This document shows, piece by piece, positions 17,478 through 27,516 of a stretch of 64,000 nt of DNA; position 1 is the stretch's first letter; every line of letters starts with the position of its first letter. Below the pieces are notes generated by a model. That model was not told the DNA's origin and did not search any database. It saw only the letters and a list, made by a program, of their open reading frames with translations. The stretch spans positions 124,001-188,000 of the forward strand of contig NZ_OMPC01000009.1 in NCBI RefSeq assembly GCF_900312675.1, given 5' to 3'. The position numbers and the translations under genes were made by a program. The DNA comes from Aliivibrio sp. EL58. Lineage in GTDB: Bacteria; Pseudomonadota; Gammaproteobacteria; Enterobacterales; Vibrionaceae.

Positions 17478-18776
17478 ATGAACAATAATAAAAACCGCCT
17501 ATCTCTTGCTATCGCACTTGGTCTATTAGGCTCAGTAGCAAGCACAAATTCTATGGCAGCAGGCTTCCAATTGGCAGAGTATTCAGCAACAGGTTTAGGC
17601 CGTGCATACGCAGGTGAAGCAGCTATCGCTGATGGCGCTGACACACAATGGCGTAACGTGGCAATGCTAACGTACTTAGAAGGCACTCAAGTTTCTGTTG
17701 GTGGTATTTATGTAAACCCAAATATTGATGTTGAGGGTTCAACTGATGGCTCTGCATCTCCAATTCCAAGTACTCCAGATACAACAACTAAGTCTGAAGA
17801 TTTTGCTCATGATGCAATTATTCCTAACTTATATGTATCACACCGTGTAAACCAACAGTTAGCAATTGGTTTTGCTGTTGGTACTAACTACGGTATGGAA
17901 ACTGATTTAGGAACTGACTTTACAGCTACTAACTTTGGCAATGAAGCAAGCGTTATTACTAAAGAAATCAACGTAAACATGGCTTATCAAATTAACCAAC
18001 AATTCAGTGTTGGTGGTGGTGTTCGTTACGTAATTGCTGAAGGTAGTTTTGGGGCTGTTGCTCCAAATCAAACAGGTCCATTAGCTGGCACAACTCTAAA
18101 ATATATGGAAGGTACTGATGAAGCTTGGGGTTGGCAAGTAGGTACAGCTTGGCAAATTAACGATTCCAACCGCATTGGTTTTAGCTATAAATCTGAAGTG
18201 GCTTTAAATTTAGAAGGTAAAGCAAATGGGTTTGCATTTAATCCAGGAGCACCTAACGCTAAATATAATGGCTCAATGGAACTTGCGTTACCAGCTACAG
18301 CTGAGTTAGCTAGTTATCACCAATTAAATGATAAAGTAGCAATTCATGCTAGCTTTAACTGGACAGATTGGAGCAGCTTTGAGAAATTAGAAGCTCATAT
18401 TCCAGCTCTTACTCCTCCAACTCAAGAAATAAAACAAGAAAACTGGGAAGACAACTACCGTCTAGCTCTGGGTGGTACTTATTCTCTGAATCAAAAAGTA
18501 ACTCTACGTACTGGTGTTGCTTACGATACATCAGCAGTAAGTGAAGAGCACCGCACTGCAACGATCCCTGAAACTGACCGCTTATGGTTAAGCATGGGTG
18601 CAGGTTACGCATGGTCTGATAACCTAACATTAGATGCTGGCTTTACGTACATTTTCGCAAAAGATGCAAAAATGCATGAAGATGACGCAGCTTCACTACC
18701 TGCAGGTGGCGATTTCACTGGCGAAACAACAGGTAACGTATGGTTAGTCGGCGTTCAAGCAAACTACCGCTTCTAA
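17478..18776 (+). CDS. fadL: Long-chain fatty acid outer-membrane channel FadL, second copy
   Basis: Paralogue of the preceding gene (432 aa), with the same plan: signal peptide (MNNNKNRLSLAIALGLLGS...SMAA), mature start AGFQLAEYSATGLGRAYAGEA, repeated amphipathic strands and a terminal aromatic residue (VGVQANYRF). Compared with the first copy it has a longer loop near residues 75-105 (SPIPSTPDTTTK). Vibrio cholerae also carries two adjacent fadL genes, so the pair is probably old, and the two channels may differ in substrate range. It has its own promoter and terminator. Confidence 0.92.
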   Translation: MNNNKNRLSLAIALGLLGSVASTNSMAAGFQLAEYSATGLGRAYAGEAAIADGADTQWRNVAMLTYLEGTQVSVGGIYVNPNIDVEGSTDGSASPIPSTPDTTTKSEDFAHDAIIPNLYVSHRVNQQLAIGFAVGTNYGMETDLGTDFTATNFGNEASVITKEINVNMAYQINQQFSVGGGVRYVIAEGSFGAVAPNQTGPLAGTTLKYMEGTDEAWGWQVGTAWQINDSNRIGFSYKSEVALNLEGKANGFAFNPGAPNAKYNGSMELALPATAELASYHQLNDKVAIHASFNWTDWSSFEKLEAHIPALTPPTQEIKQENWEDNYRLALGGTYSLNQKVTLRTGVAYDTSAVSEEHRTATIPETDRLWLSMGAGYAWSDNLTLDAGFTYIFAKDAKMHEDDAASLPAGGDFTGETTGNVWLVGVQANYRF

Positions 18777-18804
18777 TCAACACTGACTGAATAAACAAAA
18801 TTGC

Positions 18805-18833
18805 ATTAGGCCTCTTTATTGAGGCCTTTTTTA
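18805..18833 (+). terminator. Terminator of second fadL
   Basis: A 7-bp perfect stem AGGCCTC / GAGGCCT with a TTTATT loop, followed by TTTTTTATTT. Confidence 0.88.
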
Positions 18834-18939
18834 TTTATAACTGTATCTAACATTCAAAAACTAGACCTTGCCGATATAAATCATCACGCTACACTCAACT
18901 TGTAACCTCTTTACATTCCATTATTTGGAGTCATTTTCT

Positions 18940-19545
18940 ATGTCTTTCATCAATACATTTAAACAACAGCCAGTATTATTGTTGCTTACACTTATCTATA
19001 GTGCCGTCTTTTTATTCGCAGGCTTTGATCCGGTTTCTCGTGCCGTTTGGTTTGCAGAAATTCTTCCTGCGCTACTAATTTTAGTCGGTATCTTTTTCAT
19101 GGCATCACGCTTTGAGTTCAGTACTACGGCATTAGTTTTAATGTTTGTCTGGCTTATCTTACATACCATTGGATCTAAATATACCTTTGCTGATGTGCCT
19201 TTTGATTGGTTTAATAATTTAATCGGTTCTGAGCGCAATAACTTTGATCGCGTCGCTCATTTCTCTATTGGCTTTTATGCTTACCCTATTGCGGAATATC
19301 TAATTAAAACCAAGAAATGCTCTGCACCACTCGCGATGACATTTGGTTTGTTTACCTTAATGAGTGTAGCTGCAGGTTATGAGATTATTGAATGGTGGTA
19401 TGCGGCAGTTGCCGGTGGTGAAGAAGGGATTGCCTTTTTAGGATCACAAGGGGATATTTGGGATGCGCAGAAAGATATGCTGTGTGATACCGCAGGGGCA
19501 TTAAGTGCTTTATTATTAATGCTAATCCAACGTAAAAGTGACTAA
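18940..19545 (+). CDS. DUF2238 (YjdF-like) inner-membrane protein
   Basis: Integral membrane protein (201 aa) with about six helices, matching the DUF2238/YjdF family: conserved blocks are the central FDRVAHFSIGFYAYPIAEYL, YEIIEWWYA and the C-terminal GDIWDAQKDMLCDTAGAL. The conserved Asp, Glu and His residues in or near the membrane suggest a catalytic or binding site, but the function is unknown. The ATG at 18940 has GGAG 9 bases upstream. It is monocistronic and convergent with mlaA across a heptamer-repeat hairpin. Confidence 0.75.
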   Translation: MSFINTFKQQPVLLLLTLIYSAVFLFAGFDPVSRAVWFAEILPALLILVGIFFMASRFEFSTTALVLMFVWLILHTIGSKYTFADVPFDWFNNLIGSERNNFDRVAHFSIGFYAYPIAEYLIKTKKCSAPLAMTFGLFTLMSVAAGYEIIEWWYAAVAGGEEGIAFLGSQGDIWDAQKDMLCDTAGALSALLLMLIQRKSD

Positions 19546-19587
19546 TTTCAGGTTTCAGGTTTCAGGTTTCAGGTTTCAGGTTTCAGG
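19546..19587 (+). repeat. Six tandem TTTCAGG heptamers
   Basis: Six exact head-to-tail copies of TTTCAGG start directly after the stop of the DUF2238 gene. The last two copies pair with an inverted CTCCTGAAACCTGA just downstream. Confidence 0.9.
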
Positions 19588-19610
19588 AGAAAGTGACTCC
19601 TGAAACCTGA
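19576..19610. terminator. Hairpin formed by the heptamer array
   Basis: A perfect 14-bp stem TCAGGTTTCAGGAG / CTCCTGAAACCTGA with a 7-base loop, between convergent genes. It is likely a transcription end or mRNA-stabilising hairpin. There is no long T run right after it, so factor-independent termination is not certain. Confidence 0.55.
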
Positions 19611-19627
19611 GATGCTATTACCAATTC

Positions 19628-20413
19628 TTATTCGTCTATCTCATCGAGATAATCATCAAGATCGTCTTCTGCATCTAAGTCTACTTCTGGTTCAACTTCA
19701 GCTTTAAAGTCTTGACGTTGTAAATACACATCACGCGTTAATACGTATGGATCGGGTGATGCTTCTAACATCGGTTCTTGAGAAATCAATTGAACGCGAG
19801 ATTCCATGCCCTCTAAGCCCCACTTCCCTAGGCCTTGCCAGAAGTTTAGGTAAGAGAGCGGCATGTACAGCCCATCAACAAAGTCCCCTGCTTCACGCAG
19901 CGTCCAAGGCCCATAACCCGGTAGCATGAAATAAGGACCATTACCTACGCCATAATGACCAAGTGCATCACCAAAAGATTTACTGTCTGGTTTATTAATC
20001 TCGGCAGCACTCGCAATATCAATTAAGCCAACTAAACCAAGCGTGGTGTTTAACCAGAATCGATTGAAATGCACCATAGCAACACTGCCATTCCCCATGA
20101 TTAAATTGTTAATCATGCTCGAAGGCTCATCTAAATTGGCTAAGAAGTTAGCTATCCCCATACGAACTGGGGTCGGAGTATAGTCAACATAAGTAACAGA
20201 GACAGGACGCACTAAATAGGGGTCTAAAATATCATAATTTAGATCCCACATGACACGGTTAAACCCCTCTAGCGGATCACCACTATGAGAGTCATCGTAT
20301 TCAACCTCTACGACTTCTGTTGTTTCTAACTCTTCATTATCTTGTTCTGGGGTTTGCGAACACCCAACAATTAAGAACAATAACGAACAAGATATCCATA
20401 CTCTTTTAAACAC
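19628..20413 (-). CDS. mlaA: Outer-membrane lipoprotein MlaA (VacJ)
   Basis: MlaA removes misplaced phospholipids from the outer leaflet of the outer membrane and hands them to MlaC. The protein (261 aa) has a lipoprotein signal with lipobox LIVGC (Cys18), then the conserved block DPLEGFNRVMWDLNYDILDPYLVRPV and the motifs GVGNGPYFMLPGYGPWTLRE. An acidic tail (EPEVDLDAEDDLDDYLDE) is unusual for E. coli MlaA but common in vibrios. The other mla genes are not in the window. It lies beside the fadL genes as in other vibrios. Confidence 0.93.
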   Translation of the reverse strand: MFKRVWISCSLLFLIVGCSQTPEQDNEELETTEVVEVEYDDSHSGDPLEGFNRVMWDLNYDILDPYLVRPVSVTYVDYTPTPVRMGIANFLANLDEPSSMINNLIMGNGSVAMVHFNRFWLNTTLGLVGLIDIASAAEINKPDSKSFGDALGHYGVGNGPYFMLPGYGPWTLREAGDFVDGLYMPLSYLNFWQGLGKWGLEGMESRVQLISQEPMLEASPDPYVLTRDVYLQRQDFKAEVEPEVDLDAEDDLDDYLDEIDE

Positions 20414-20457
20414 AATACACCTTCGCCTAACTTTATTAATATTATTATAGTTTATTC

Positions 20458-20493
20458 AAAAAAAACGGGCAGAAGCTCAATGCTCCTGCCCGT
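20458..20493 (-). terminator. Terminator of the ccm operon
   Basis: An 8-bp perfect stem ACGGGCAG / CTGCCCGT, with eight T after the stem on the minus strand, 27 bases after the ccmI stop and before mlaA. Confidence 0.88.
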
Positions 20494-20519
20494 CATAGTA
20501 TGACAGTTGTTAATAGATA

Positions 20520-21734
20520 TTAGTATTGCTTATCAATCTCAAGCGATACATTTTCACCTAATGTGCTGACTGTACTTTCACCGTACCAATCGCCTTCTTT
20601 AGTCGATACGTTACCATCTTGGTCGATACGAGCTCGAACAATAAAGTTTGGCATATCAGACAGTTTACGCTGCTCAATCATATTGTTGTCATCTGACATC
20701 ATGATCTTCAACGGGAAACGGCTAAGTGGTATACGAGCCGCAGCAACTGGCATTGCAGAACCATCAGCAGGATGGATCGATACAATCACAACACCTTGCG
20801 AAGGTAGCGTTACATTGCTGCCTAAATTAACAGTAATAGGTACTTGCTTACCTATGCTCGCTTCAGGGTTCATCTTAGATTGAGCACGCTCAATACTACG
20901 AGTCAACATTTCATAACGAGAGTCATCAGGACCAATCAGCATTTGCATTGCTTTCCATGCTGATACTGCACCTTTATAATCTTGACGCTCAAACGAGCTG
21001 AACGCTAATAACGATAAGGCACGTAAGTTTGTCGAGTCACTACGAAGTACTTGCTTAAGCATTTTCTTAGCTTGATCCGCTTTAGCATCATCACCCGAAA
21101 GCATTAACGCTTGAGCATAACCCAATTTAATCTCAACATTTGTTGGCTCTAGTGCATACGCTTTTTTCATCGCACCTACCGACGTATCGATATCACGATT
21201 CGACATACCGATACGACCTAATAGGAACCAACCCATCGCGTCTTTTGGTTCATTATGTAATTTAGTACGTAATGCCAATGTTAGGTTTGTCATTTCTGAA
21301 TCACTAAGAGAAACACCTTCAGGATTCATTAATTGCTTAGATAGTTCAGGTAAGCGTGCACTTACTTCTTGCCACTTTTCAATTTTATCGATATTGCCAA
21401 ACTTAAAGTACAAGCCATAAGAAATTACGATAAAGATAATGATCGAAGGCAAAATAAATAATCGTGCATTCAAGTTATCTTGCTCAGTTTTTTCTTTTGC
21501 TGGAATGTCATCTAACAAAGATTGCTTTAGCTCTGTGATTAACTCATCTTGGTTATTCACAAGGCCTTCGGCATCTTCTTCTTTCAATTCAGCTAAGCGA
21601 TCTTTATAGAAGGCTTTATTCAATTCATCTCGGCGGGCTTCATCATCTTGGTCTTTTGCTTTCCATAAAGGAAGAATGATAAATACCACACCAACAAAAA
21701 TTAGGGCTAAGGTCGAAATCCAAAACAAAGTCAT
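20520..21734 (-). CDS. ccmI: Cytochrome c maturation protein CcmI
   Basis: CcmI (404 aa) works with CcmF and CcmH in the haem ligation step and chaperones apocytochrome c. It has an N-terminal membrane helix (residues about 3-22), a charged cytoplasmic loop with the conserved NKAFYKDRLAELKEE, a second helix (LFILPSIIIFIVISYGLYF, around 92-110), and a periplasmic TPR region (DAMGWFLLGRIGMSNRDIDTSVGAMKKAYALEP) followed by a C-terminal beta-rich domain. It overlaps ccmH by 4 bases and is the last gene of the operon. Confidence 0.9.
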   Translation of the reverse strand: MTLFWISTLALIFVGVVFIILPLWKAKDQDDEARRDELNKAFYKDRLAELKEEDAEGLVNNQDELITELKQSLLDDIPAKEKTEQDNLNARLFILPSIIIFIVISYGLYFKFGNIDKIEKWQEVSARLPELSKQLMNPEGVSLSDSEMTNLTLALRTKLHNEPKDAMGWFLLGRIGMSNRDIDTSVGAMKKAYALEPTNVEIKLGYAQALMLSGDDAKADQAKKMLKQVLRSDSTNLRALSLLAFSSFERQDYKGAVSAWKAMQMLIGPDDSRYEMLTRSIERAQSKMNPEASIGKQVPITVNLGSNVTLPSQGVVIVSIHPADGSAMPVAAARIPLSRFPLKIMMSDDNNMIEQRKLSDMPNFIVRARIDQDGNVSTKEGDWYGESTVSTLGENVSLEIDKQY

Positions 21735-22246
21735 TTGTTTACCTTCCCATCTTCATTTTTATTCTCATCTAATAGTGCGTTCAAACGTTCTTCATGTTCG
21801 TTATCCCACTCTTCTGAATTATCTTCTGCTACTACTTTTGATTTACGGCTACGAAGCACAATAAAACCAAAACCAAACACAAGCACACCTAATGGCCCTA
21901 ACCATAGGATCAGCGTACCTGCTGTTAGTGGCGGATCGTACGTTACAAAATTACCGTAGCGATCGATCATGTAATCCACAATTTCTTGATCTGATTTACC
22001 TGCTTTGGTCATTTCATACACTTTATGGCGCATGTCTTGAGCAAGCTCAGCACTTGAATCAGCAATATTGTTGTTCTGACACTTAGGGCAACGCAGGGTT
22101 TGGCCTAGTTCTTTAAATTGCTGCTCTTGTTCTGGTGAATCAAACTTATACAGATCAATAGTTGCGTAACTTGCTTGCACCGCAAAGAAACTCAATGCGA
22201 TAGCAACAAAGCTACGAAGTCCCCATTTACGTAAGCGACTATTCAT
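21731..22246 (-). CDS. ccmH: Cytochrome c maturation thioreductase CcmH
   Basis: Periplasmic thiol-oxidoreductase (171 aa) that reduces the CxxCH cysteines of apocytochrome c. It has a signal sequence, then the signature LRCPKCQNNNIADSSA (Cys53 and Cys56), then a C-terminal membrane anchor (LILWLGPLGVLVFGFGFIVL). It is the short CcmH/NrfF type; the TPR part is the separate CcmI, unlike in E. coli where the two are fused. It overlaps both neighbours (1 and 4 bases). Confidence 0.93.
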   Translation of the reverse strand: MNSRLRKWGLRSFVAIALSFFAVQASYATIDLYKFDSPEQEQQFKELGQTLRCPKCQNNNIADSSAELAQDMRHKVYEMTKAGKSDQEIVDYMIDRYGNFVTYDPPLTAGTLILWLGPLGVLVFGFGFIVLRSRKSKVVAEDNSEEWDNEHEERLNALLDENKNEDGKVNK

Positions 22247-22797
22247 TATTTAGCCTCCGCAACAAGCTGCTCATACATTGGCTTTAATACTTCATTCCAA
22301 TTACGATCATTGACATCACCAACGTGACGGTAACGAACGATACCATTGCTGTCGATTAAGAAGGTTTCAGGTGCGCCGTACACACCTAAATCCATGCCTA
22401 GCATGCCATCACCATCAAACAGAGTAATCAAGTAAGGGTTACCAAGCTCTCTTAGCCATTGGATTGCCCCTGCACGATCATCTTTATAGTTCATACCAAT
22501 AATTTTAACGCCTTGAGTTGCAAGGGTATTTAGGTATTTGTGTTCAGCATAACAAGTTGGACACCATGTCGCCCATACGTTAAGCAATAAAGGCTCACCT
22601 TTAAAAATGCTTTGGTCGTACAGTTTGCCTTCTTCTGCTAAATCTTCTAAACGAAACTCTGGTACGTGCTTACCAACTAATACTGACTCTAGCTTAGTTG
22701 GATCATCACCATTTGAGTTACGAGTTAACTGAGTAGCGAACACGGCAACTAAAATTAAAAACAGAGCTAATGGTGCAAATAAAAACTTCTTATTCAT
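22246..22797 (-). CDS. ccmG: Thiol:disulfide interchange protein CcmG (DsbE)
   Basis: Membrane-anchored periplasmic thioredoxin (183 aa). An N-terminal helix (residues 4-22) precedes a thioredoxin fold with active site WATWCPTCYAEH (Cys79 and Cys82) and the cis-proline region GVYGAPETFLID. It keeps apocytochrome and CcmH cysteines reduced with electrons from DsbD. It shares one base with ccmH and follows ccmF by 3 bases. Confidence 0.94.
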   Translation of the reverse strand: MNKKFLFAPLALFLILVAVFATQLTRNSNGDDPTKLESVLVGKHVPEFRLEDLAEEGKLYDQSIFKGEPLLLNVWATWCPTCYAEHKYLNTLATQGVKIIGMNYKDDRAGAIQWLRELGNPYLITLFDGDGMLGMDLGVYGAPETFLIDSNGIVRYRHVGDVNDRNWNEVLKPMYEQLVAEAK

Positions 22798-22800
22798 AAT

Positions 22801-24759
22801 TTAAGCTTCCTGTTTTTTATCTATTTTACGGAAACGGTAGCGCTTATCAGATAATGCTAATATGCCACCAATTGCCATAAATAATGTACCAGCCCAGATC
22901 CAACGCACGAATGGTTTGTAGTAGATACGTACAGCCCATGAACGGTTGTCATCTAAACGCTCACCCATTGCAATGTATAAATCACGAGTAAAGCCACGAT
23001 CAATCGCTGCCTCAGTCATCATTGAACCTGCAGTTTCATAAAAACGTTTTTCAGCATGAAGCGTATTAATCGCTTTACCATCAAGAGTGATATCAAAATC
23101 AGCGGTATAACCATCATAGTTAGGACCATCTGTATCACGCACACCAGCAAAGTAGAACTGATATCCGTTCATTTCAATATGCTCACCTGGTGCTAAACGT
23201 ACATCTTTTTCGATGCTGTAGTTTTGTACCATGGCAATACCGATAATACTCACAGCTAGGCCAATGTGTGCAAACATCATTGCCCAGTGACTACGACCAA
23301 GTTTAGTTAGACCTACCGCAAAAGTATGACGGTGAGTAGCACGTTCATGCAATTCAAAGCCGTGTAAGATCACTATCCAAAGAGACATCATCCAGCCAAG
23401 GTATGGCATGAATTGGAATCTATCAGCAAAGATAACCATAAAGACGGCAGCTAGTGGGATCGTAATCGCACCAGTAATCACCATGCGTTTTGCTAAGTGA
23501 CTTAAGTTGTCACGCTTCCAACGGATCAGAGGACCAATACCCATTAAGAAAGCAAATGGGATCATTAACCATGCAAATAACATATCAAAGAATGGCGCAC
23601 CGATAGAAACCGAACCCAGACCTAATTGTTTATGTACTAATGGTAATAAGGTACCGACAAGAACGACAACTAATGCCGTCATTAATAGAATATTGTTAGC
23701 TAATAATGCATTTTCACGAGAGAACAGTGAGAAATTACCACGAACTCGTACTGATGCGCCTCTTAATGCAAACAGCAGTAATGAACCACCGATCACCATG
23801 ACGAGGAAACCAAGAATGAACATGCCACGAGAAGGATCAGACGCAAAGGCGTGAACTGATACTAAAATGCCAGAACGAACTAGGAACGTACCTAATAAAC
23901 TTAATGAGAATGCTAAAATCGCCAGTAATACAGTCCACGCTTTAAACGTACCGCGTTTCTCTGTTACTGCTAGTGAGTGCATTAATGCGGTACCAGCAAG
24001 CCAAGGCATAAATGATGCGTTTTCTACTGGATCCCAGAACCACCAGCCACCCCAGCCAAGTTCATAATATGCCCACCATGAACCTAGAGAGATACCTACT
24101 GTTAGAAATGACCATGCAGCGATTGTCCAAGGACGAGACCAACGAGCCCAAGCCGTATCTAAACGACCTGCCATTAATGATGCGATAGCGAAAGAGAAAG
24201 CAACCGAGAAACCAACATAACCCATATATAGCATTGGTGGGTGAATGATTAGACCCGGATCTTGTAGTAACGGGTTTAAATCACGACCATCAATTGGGAA
24301 GAATGGTAGCGTACGCAAGAATGGATTTGATGTAAGAATAATGAACAGTAAGAAACCGACGTTAATCCACCCCATTACTGCTAAAACACGCGCAACCGAT
24401 TCTTGTGGCATGCCACGGCTAAAGGTAGCAACAGCAACAGTCCAACCTGCTTGGATAAGAACCCAAAGCAATAAAGACCCTTCGTGAGCGCCCCAAACTG
24501 CCGTTAAACGGTAATACCAAGGAAGTAAACTGTTTGAGTTACTTGCGACGTATTGCAGTGTGAAATCATTAATGTAGAAAGCCCACATTAAAATACCGAA
24601 TGATAAGCTTAGGAGTAAAAACATACCCCACGACAATGGCCTTGCACTTTGCATTAACGCTTTATTGCCACGGCTTGCGCCATATAAAGGCAATATACTC
24701 AATAGGATAGAAAGTCCTAAAGAAGCTATTAAGGCAAAATGACCGAGTTCTGCGATCAT
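22801..24759 (-). CDS. ccmF: Haem lyase subunit CcmF
   Basis: Large polytopic inner-membrane protein (652 aa) that ligates haem to apocytochrome c with CcmH and CcmI. The haem-handling WWD motif is present as [19 protein letters not shown] near residue 235, with conserved His residues in surrounding helices ([22 protein letters not shown]). The length is normal for the family. It overlaps ccmE by 4 bases. Confidence 0.96.
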   Translation of the reverse strand: MIAELGHFALIASLGLSILLSILPLYGASRGNKALMQSARPLSWGMFLLLSLSFGILMWAFYINDFTLQYVASNSNSLLPWYYRLTAVWGAHEGSLLLWVLIQAGWTVAVATFSRGMPQESVARVLAVMGWINVGFLLFIILTSNPFLRTLPFFPIDGRDLNPLLQDPGLIIHPPMLYMGYVGFSVAFSFAIASLMAGRLDTAWARWSRPWTIAAWSFLTVGISLGSWWAYYELGWGGWWFWDPVENASFMPWLAGTALMHSLAVTEKRGTFKAWTVLLAILAFSLSLLGTFLVRSGILVSVHAFASDPSRGMFILGFLVMVIGGSLLLFALRGASVRVRGNFSLFSRENALLANNILLMTALVVVLVGTLLPLVHKQLGLGSVSIGAPFFDMLFAWLMIPFAFLMGIGPLIRWKRDNLSHLAKRMVITGAITIPLAAVFMVIFADRFQFMPYLGWMMSLWIVILHGFELHERATHRHTFAVGLTKLGRSHWAMMFAHIGLAVSIIGIAMVQNYSIEKDVRLAPGEHIEMNGYQFYFAGVRDTDGPNYDGYTADFDITLDGKAINTLHAEKRFYETAGSMMTEAAIDRGFTRDLYIAMGERLDDNRSWAVRIYYKPFVRWIWAGTLFMAIGGILALSDKRYRFRKIDKKQEA

Positions 24760-25241
24760 TGACCTGTTCCTTGTTTTTGTTGTTCAGTGTATTGAAGAGG
24801 TTCATGAGTCTTTTTCATTGCTTCTGCAATTTCAGGCGGCATGTATTCTTCATCATGCTTAGCCAGTACTTCATGAGCCTTAACTGTGGTTGCATCGACA
24901 AGAACACCTTGCGCTACAATGCCTTGTCCTTCACGGAATAAGTCAGGAAGAATACCGTTATAAGTAACCGTAACTTCTGGACCAATATCGGCAACTTTAA
25001 ATGAAACTTCTAAAGATTCGCTATCACGCTTTACAGTGCCAGCGACAACCATGCCACCAATACGAAGACGTTGACCAACCTCAGGCTTAGTGCCATCAGG
25101 TTTACCGTTAACGAGTTCCGTTGGGGTATAGAATAAATCCATATTTTGATTCAATGCATAAATCATCAAGCCGACTGTTGCACTGACCCCAAAGAATAGA
25201 GCAAGGATCAATCCTAGGCGCTTTTTACGTCTTGGATTCAT
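24756..25241 (-). CDS. ccmE: Haem chaperone CcmE
   Basis: CcmE (161 aa) binds haem covalently in the periplasm and passes it to CcmF. It has an N-terminal membrane anchor ([22 protein letters not shown]), a beta-barrel domain, and the haem-attachment site [12 protein letters not shown] with His129 and Tyr133, matching His130/Tyr134 of E. coli. It overlaps ccmD and ccmF by 4 bases each. Confidence 0.96.
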   Translation of the reverse strand: MNPRRKKRLGLILALFFGVSATVGLMIYALNQNMDLFYTPTELVNGKPDGTKPEVGQRLRIGGMVVAGTVKRDSESLEVSFKVADIGPEVTVTYNGILPDLFREGQGIVAQGVLVDATTVKAHEVLAKHDEEYMPPEIAEAMKKTHEPLQYTEQQKQGTGQ

Positions 25242-25444
25242 AATGTGTTCTCCATAGTTTTTGCTTTTTTAATTCGTTCTTCTCGTGCCATTTTTTGTTC
25301 AATCTCTTTTAGCAATTGACGACGTTTGCCTAAGCTAGAAAATAGAATCCAAAATAATGAAAGAAACGTGGCACCGAATGCGCCCCACACATAAGTGGCG
25401 TATCCACCCATGGCTAAAAAATCACTGAATGTATCAAAATGCAT
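25238..25444 (-). CDS. ccmD: CcmD, small membrane partner of CcmC/CcmE
   Basis: Short single-helix membrane protein (68 aa) needed to release holo-CcmE from the CcmABC complex. Typical features are [20 protein letters not shown] near residue 12 and a basic cytoplasmic tail ([22 protein letters not shown]). It shares one base with ccmC and 4 with ccmE. Confidence 0.93.
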   Translation of the reverse strand: MHFDTFSDFLAMGGYATYVWGAFGATFLSLFWILFSSLGKRRQLLKEIEQKMAREERIKKAKTMENTL

Positions 25445-26190
25445 TACAATAATTCCTTTTTCTTAACTAACGCTCTAACCCAAGGACGGTGGCTCTCTTT
25501 TGCTAAAATTTCATTCCTAAAACGAATAAGAGTCACAGAACCAAAGAAAGTTGCAAAACCAATGATATTTAATAACAAAGGCCACAACATATCGGCAGAA
25601 ATAGAAGGTTTATCAAACTTTGTGATGCTTGCACCTTGGTGAAGCGTATTCCACCACTCTACTGAGAAGTGAATAATTGGCAGGTTAATCACACCAACAA
25701 TAGCCAGGATACCTGCTGCACGAGCTGCTGTGCGTTGATCATCAAATGCGTTATATAGTGCCATTACACCTAGGTATAAGAAAAGAAGAATAAGTTCAGA
25801 TGTTAGACGTGCATCCCATACCCACCATGCGCCCCACATTGGTTTACCCCAAACGGCACCCGTTAATAAGGCAATAAATGTAAATACTGCACCAACAGGA
25901 GCCATTGCTGCAGCTGCCATGTCAGAAAGCTTTAACTGCCACACTAAACCAATAAATGCCGCTATCGCCATCGACATATAAGCGCCCATCGACAAAATAG
26001 CAGAAGGGACATGGATATAGATAATTCTAAAACTGTCGCCTTGCTGGTAATCAGAAGGGGCAAATGCAAGACCCCAAATCGTACCTACAGTTAAACTGAG
26101 AATAGAGATCACCGCAAACCATGGCAGCAGTGTTGTACTTAATTGATACGCTTTTTCTGGTTTAGCGTAAGGATGTAGCCATTTCCACAT
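25444..26190 (-). CDS. ccmC: Haem exporter/handler CcmC
   Basis: Six-helix inner-membrane protein (248 aa) that loads haem onto CcmE. It carries the tryptophan-rich WWD motif WGKPMWGAWWVWDARLTSELI around residue 115 and two flanking conserved His (IIYIHVPSAILS and INLPIIHFSVEWWNTLHQG). It lies 42 bases downstream of ccmB. Confidence 0.96.
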   Translation of the reverse strand: MWKWLHPYAKPEKAYQLSTTLLPWFAVISILSLTVGTIWGLAFAPSDYQQGDSFRIIYIHVPSAILSMGAYMSMAIAAFIGLVWQLKLSDMAAAAMAPVGAVFTFIALLTGAVWGKPMWGAWWVWDARLTSELILLFLYLGVMALYNAFDDQRTAARAAGILAIVGVINLPIIHFSVEWWNTLHQGASITKFDKPSISADMLWPLLLNIIGFATFFGSVTLIRFRNEILAKESHRPWVRALVKKKELL

Positions 26191-26232
26191 TGGTTTGTCT
26201 CACTTACTTAAATATTAAAATTATAATTATAT

Positions 26233-26901
26233 TTACTGAACACTCACTCGCAGTGCCGAACTAATGGCAAATGGAGTCAATGTTGCGGAGCCCATTAAAA
26301 GAGCACCTAAAATCGCTAATTGGCCATTATAAGCCATACCTAAGCTTGCAGCATCAATTGCAGATGTCGCAAAAATTAGAACTGGAATATATAACGGAAG
26401 AATAAGAAGACTCAATAATACGCCTCCTTTTTGAAGACCAACCGTTAACGCTACCCCAACCGCACCAAGAAAGCTCAAGGTTGGTGTTCCTAGCAGCAAT
26501 GTCAAAACAATGGCTAACCATGTATTAAAATCTAATGATAATAGAACCGCTAATAACGGGCTAATGATGATCAATGGCAGACCGGTTAATAACCAATGCG
26601 CGACCACTTTAGCTAGAACAAGTATAGATAATGGACTTGGCATTAGCATCATCTGCTCTAGGGATCCGTCTGCAAAGTCATCTCTAAAAAGGCGCTCTAA
26701 AGACAATAATGCCGATAACAAAGCAGCAACCCAAACAATACCCGCAGCAATACGCGCCAGTAAATTTGGCTCAGGCCCGATACTTAATGGAAATAGCGTG
26801 ATCACGATAATAAAAAACCAAAGCGGATTAAGAATATCGGCTTTACGACGAAACGCGATTAATAACTCACGTCGGATAATGGTTGTCATTGAAGCAAACA
26901 T
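26233..26901 (-). CDS. ccmB: Haem exporter permease CcmB
   Basis: Six-helix membrane subunit (222 aa) of the CcmAB ABC transporter, needed to release haem-loaded CcmE. Family features are IIRRELLIAFRRKADILNPLWF at the N-terminus and FRDDFADGSLEQMMLMP in the cytoplasmic loop that meets the ATPase. The ATG at 26901 directly follows the ccmA stop, with AGGTGA upstream; an internal ATG at 26889 is possible but has a poorer signal. Confidence 0.94.
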   Translation of the reverse strand: MFASMTTIIRRELLIAFRRKADILNPLWFFIIVITLFPLSIGPEPNLLARIAAGIVWVAALLSALLSLERLFRDDFADGSLEQMMLMPSPLSILVLAKVVAHWLLTGLPLIIISPLLAVLLSLDFNTWLAIVLTLLLGTPTLSFLGAVGVALTVGLQKGGVLLSLLILPLYIPVLIFATSAIDAASLGMAYNGQLAILGALLMGSATLTPFAISSALRVSVQ

Positions 26902-27516
26902 CTATTCACCTAACCTGATTTTTTTAAGCTCATTACTGTCAGTAAACAGATCCTGATGCGTTGTCAGCAAGACGATCCCACCTTGTTTTGCATGGCTCAT
27001 AAACAACTGTTCAAGTACTTTAACACCTTGTTTATCAATCGCGGTTAACGGTTCATCTAATACCCATAACTTATGGTTACTCAACCAAAGGCGAGCTAAA
27101 GCAACTCGACGCTGTTGACCTGCAGATAATTGCCCTGCAGCTACATCTTCTCGTCCTGCTAAACCCACACGAGCTAATGCATCCCAAATGGCTTCTTCGT
27201 TATAATTGCTGTGCATCGATTGATAAAATGCAAGGTTTTCAAATGCCGTTAATTCACGCTTAACACCAGTATGATGACCTAAGAAAAGTAAATCACTATG
27301 AAACTCTTCGCGATTTTTCTTTATCGATTCACCATTCCAATAAATATCGCCTTCATCCGCATAACCTAACCCTGCAATAATACGCAGTAATGTGGTTTTA
27401 CCTGCGCCATTTTGCCCTTCTATCTGAATTAACTCACCATCAGAGATAGTAAAACTTAATTGTTCAAATAGAACGCGTTCATCTCGAATACAGGTAACGT
27501 TACGAATTTCTAGCAT
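26902..27516 (-). CDS. ccmA: Haem exporter ATP-binding protein CcmA
   Basis: ABC ATPase (204 aa), first gene of the ccm operon. It has Walker [17 protein letters not shown] signature [16 protein letters not shown] (LSAGQ for the common LSGGQ), Walker [13 protein letters not shown] and a switch His in LLTTHQ. ATP hydrolysis drives release of holo-CcmE. The operon promoter should lie in the 275 bases between this gene and the chemotaxis operon. Confidence 0.96.
   Translation of the reverse strand: MLEIRNVTCIRDERVLFEQLSFTISDGELIQIEGQNGAGKTTLLRIIAGLGYADEGDIYWNGESIKKNREEFHSDLLFLGHHTGVKRELTAFENLAFYQSMHSNYNEEAIWDALARVGLAGREDVAAGQLSAGQQRRVALARLWLSNHKLWVLDEPLTAIDKQGVKVLEQLFMSHAKQGGIVLLTTHQDLFTDSNELKKIRLGE

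Noticed and set aside
20520-27516. Possible horizontal origin of the ccm operon
   Set aside because: Gene order, overlaps and base composition are ordinary for the family and like the neighbours; no repeats or mobile genes at the edges.
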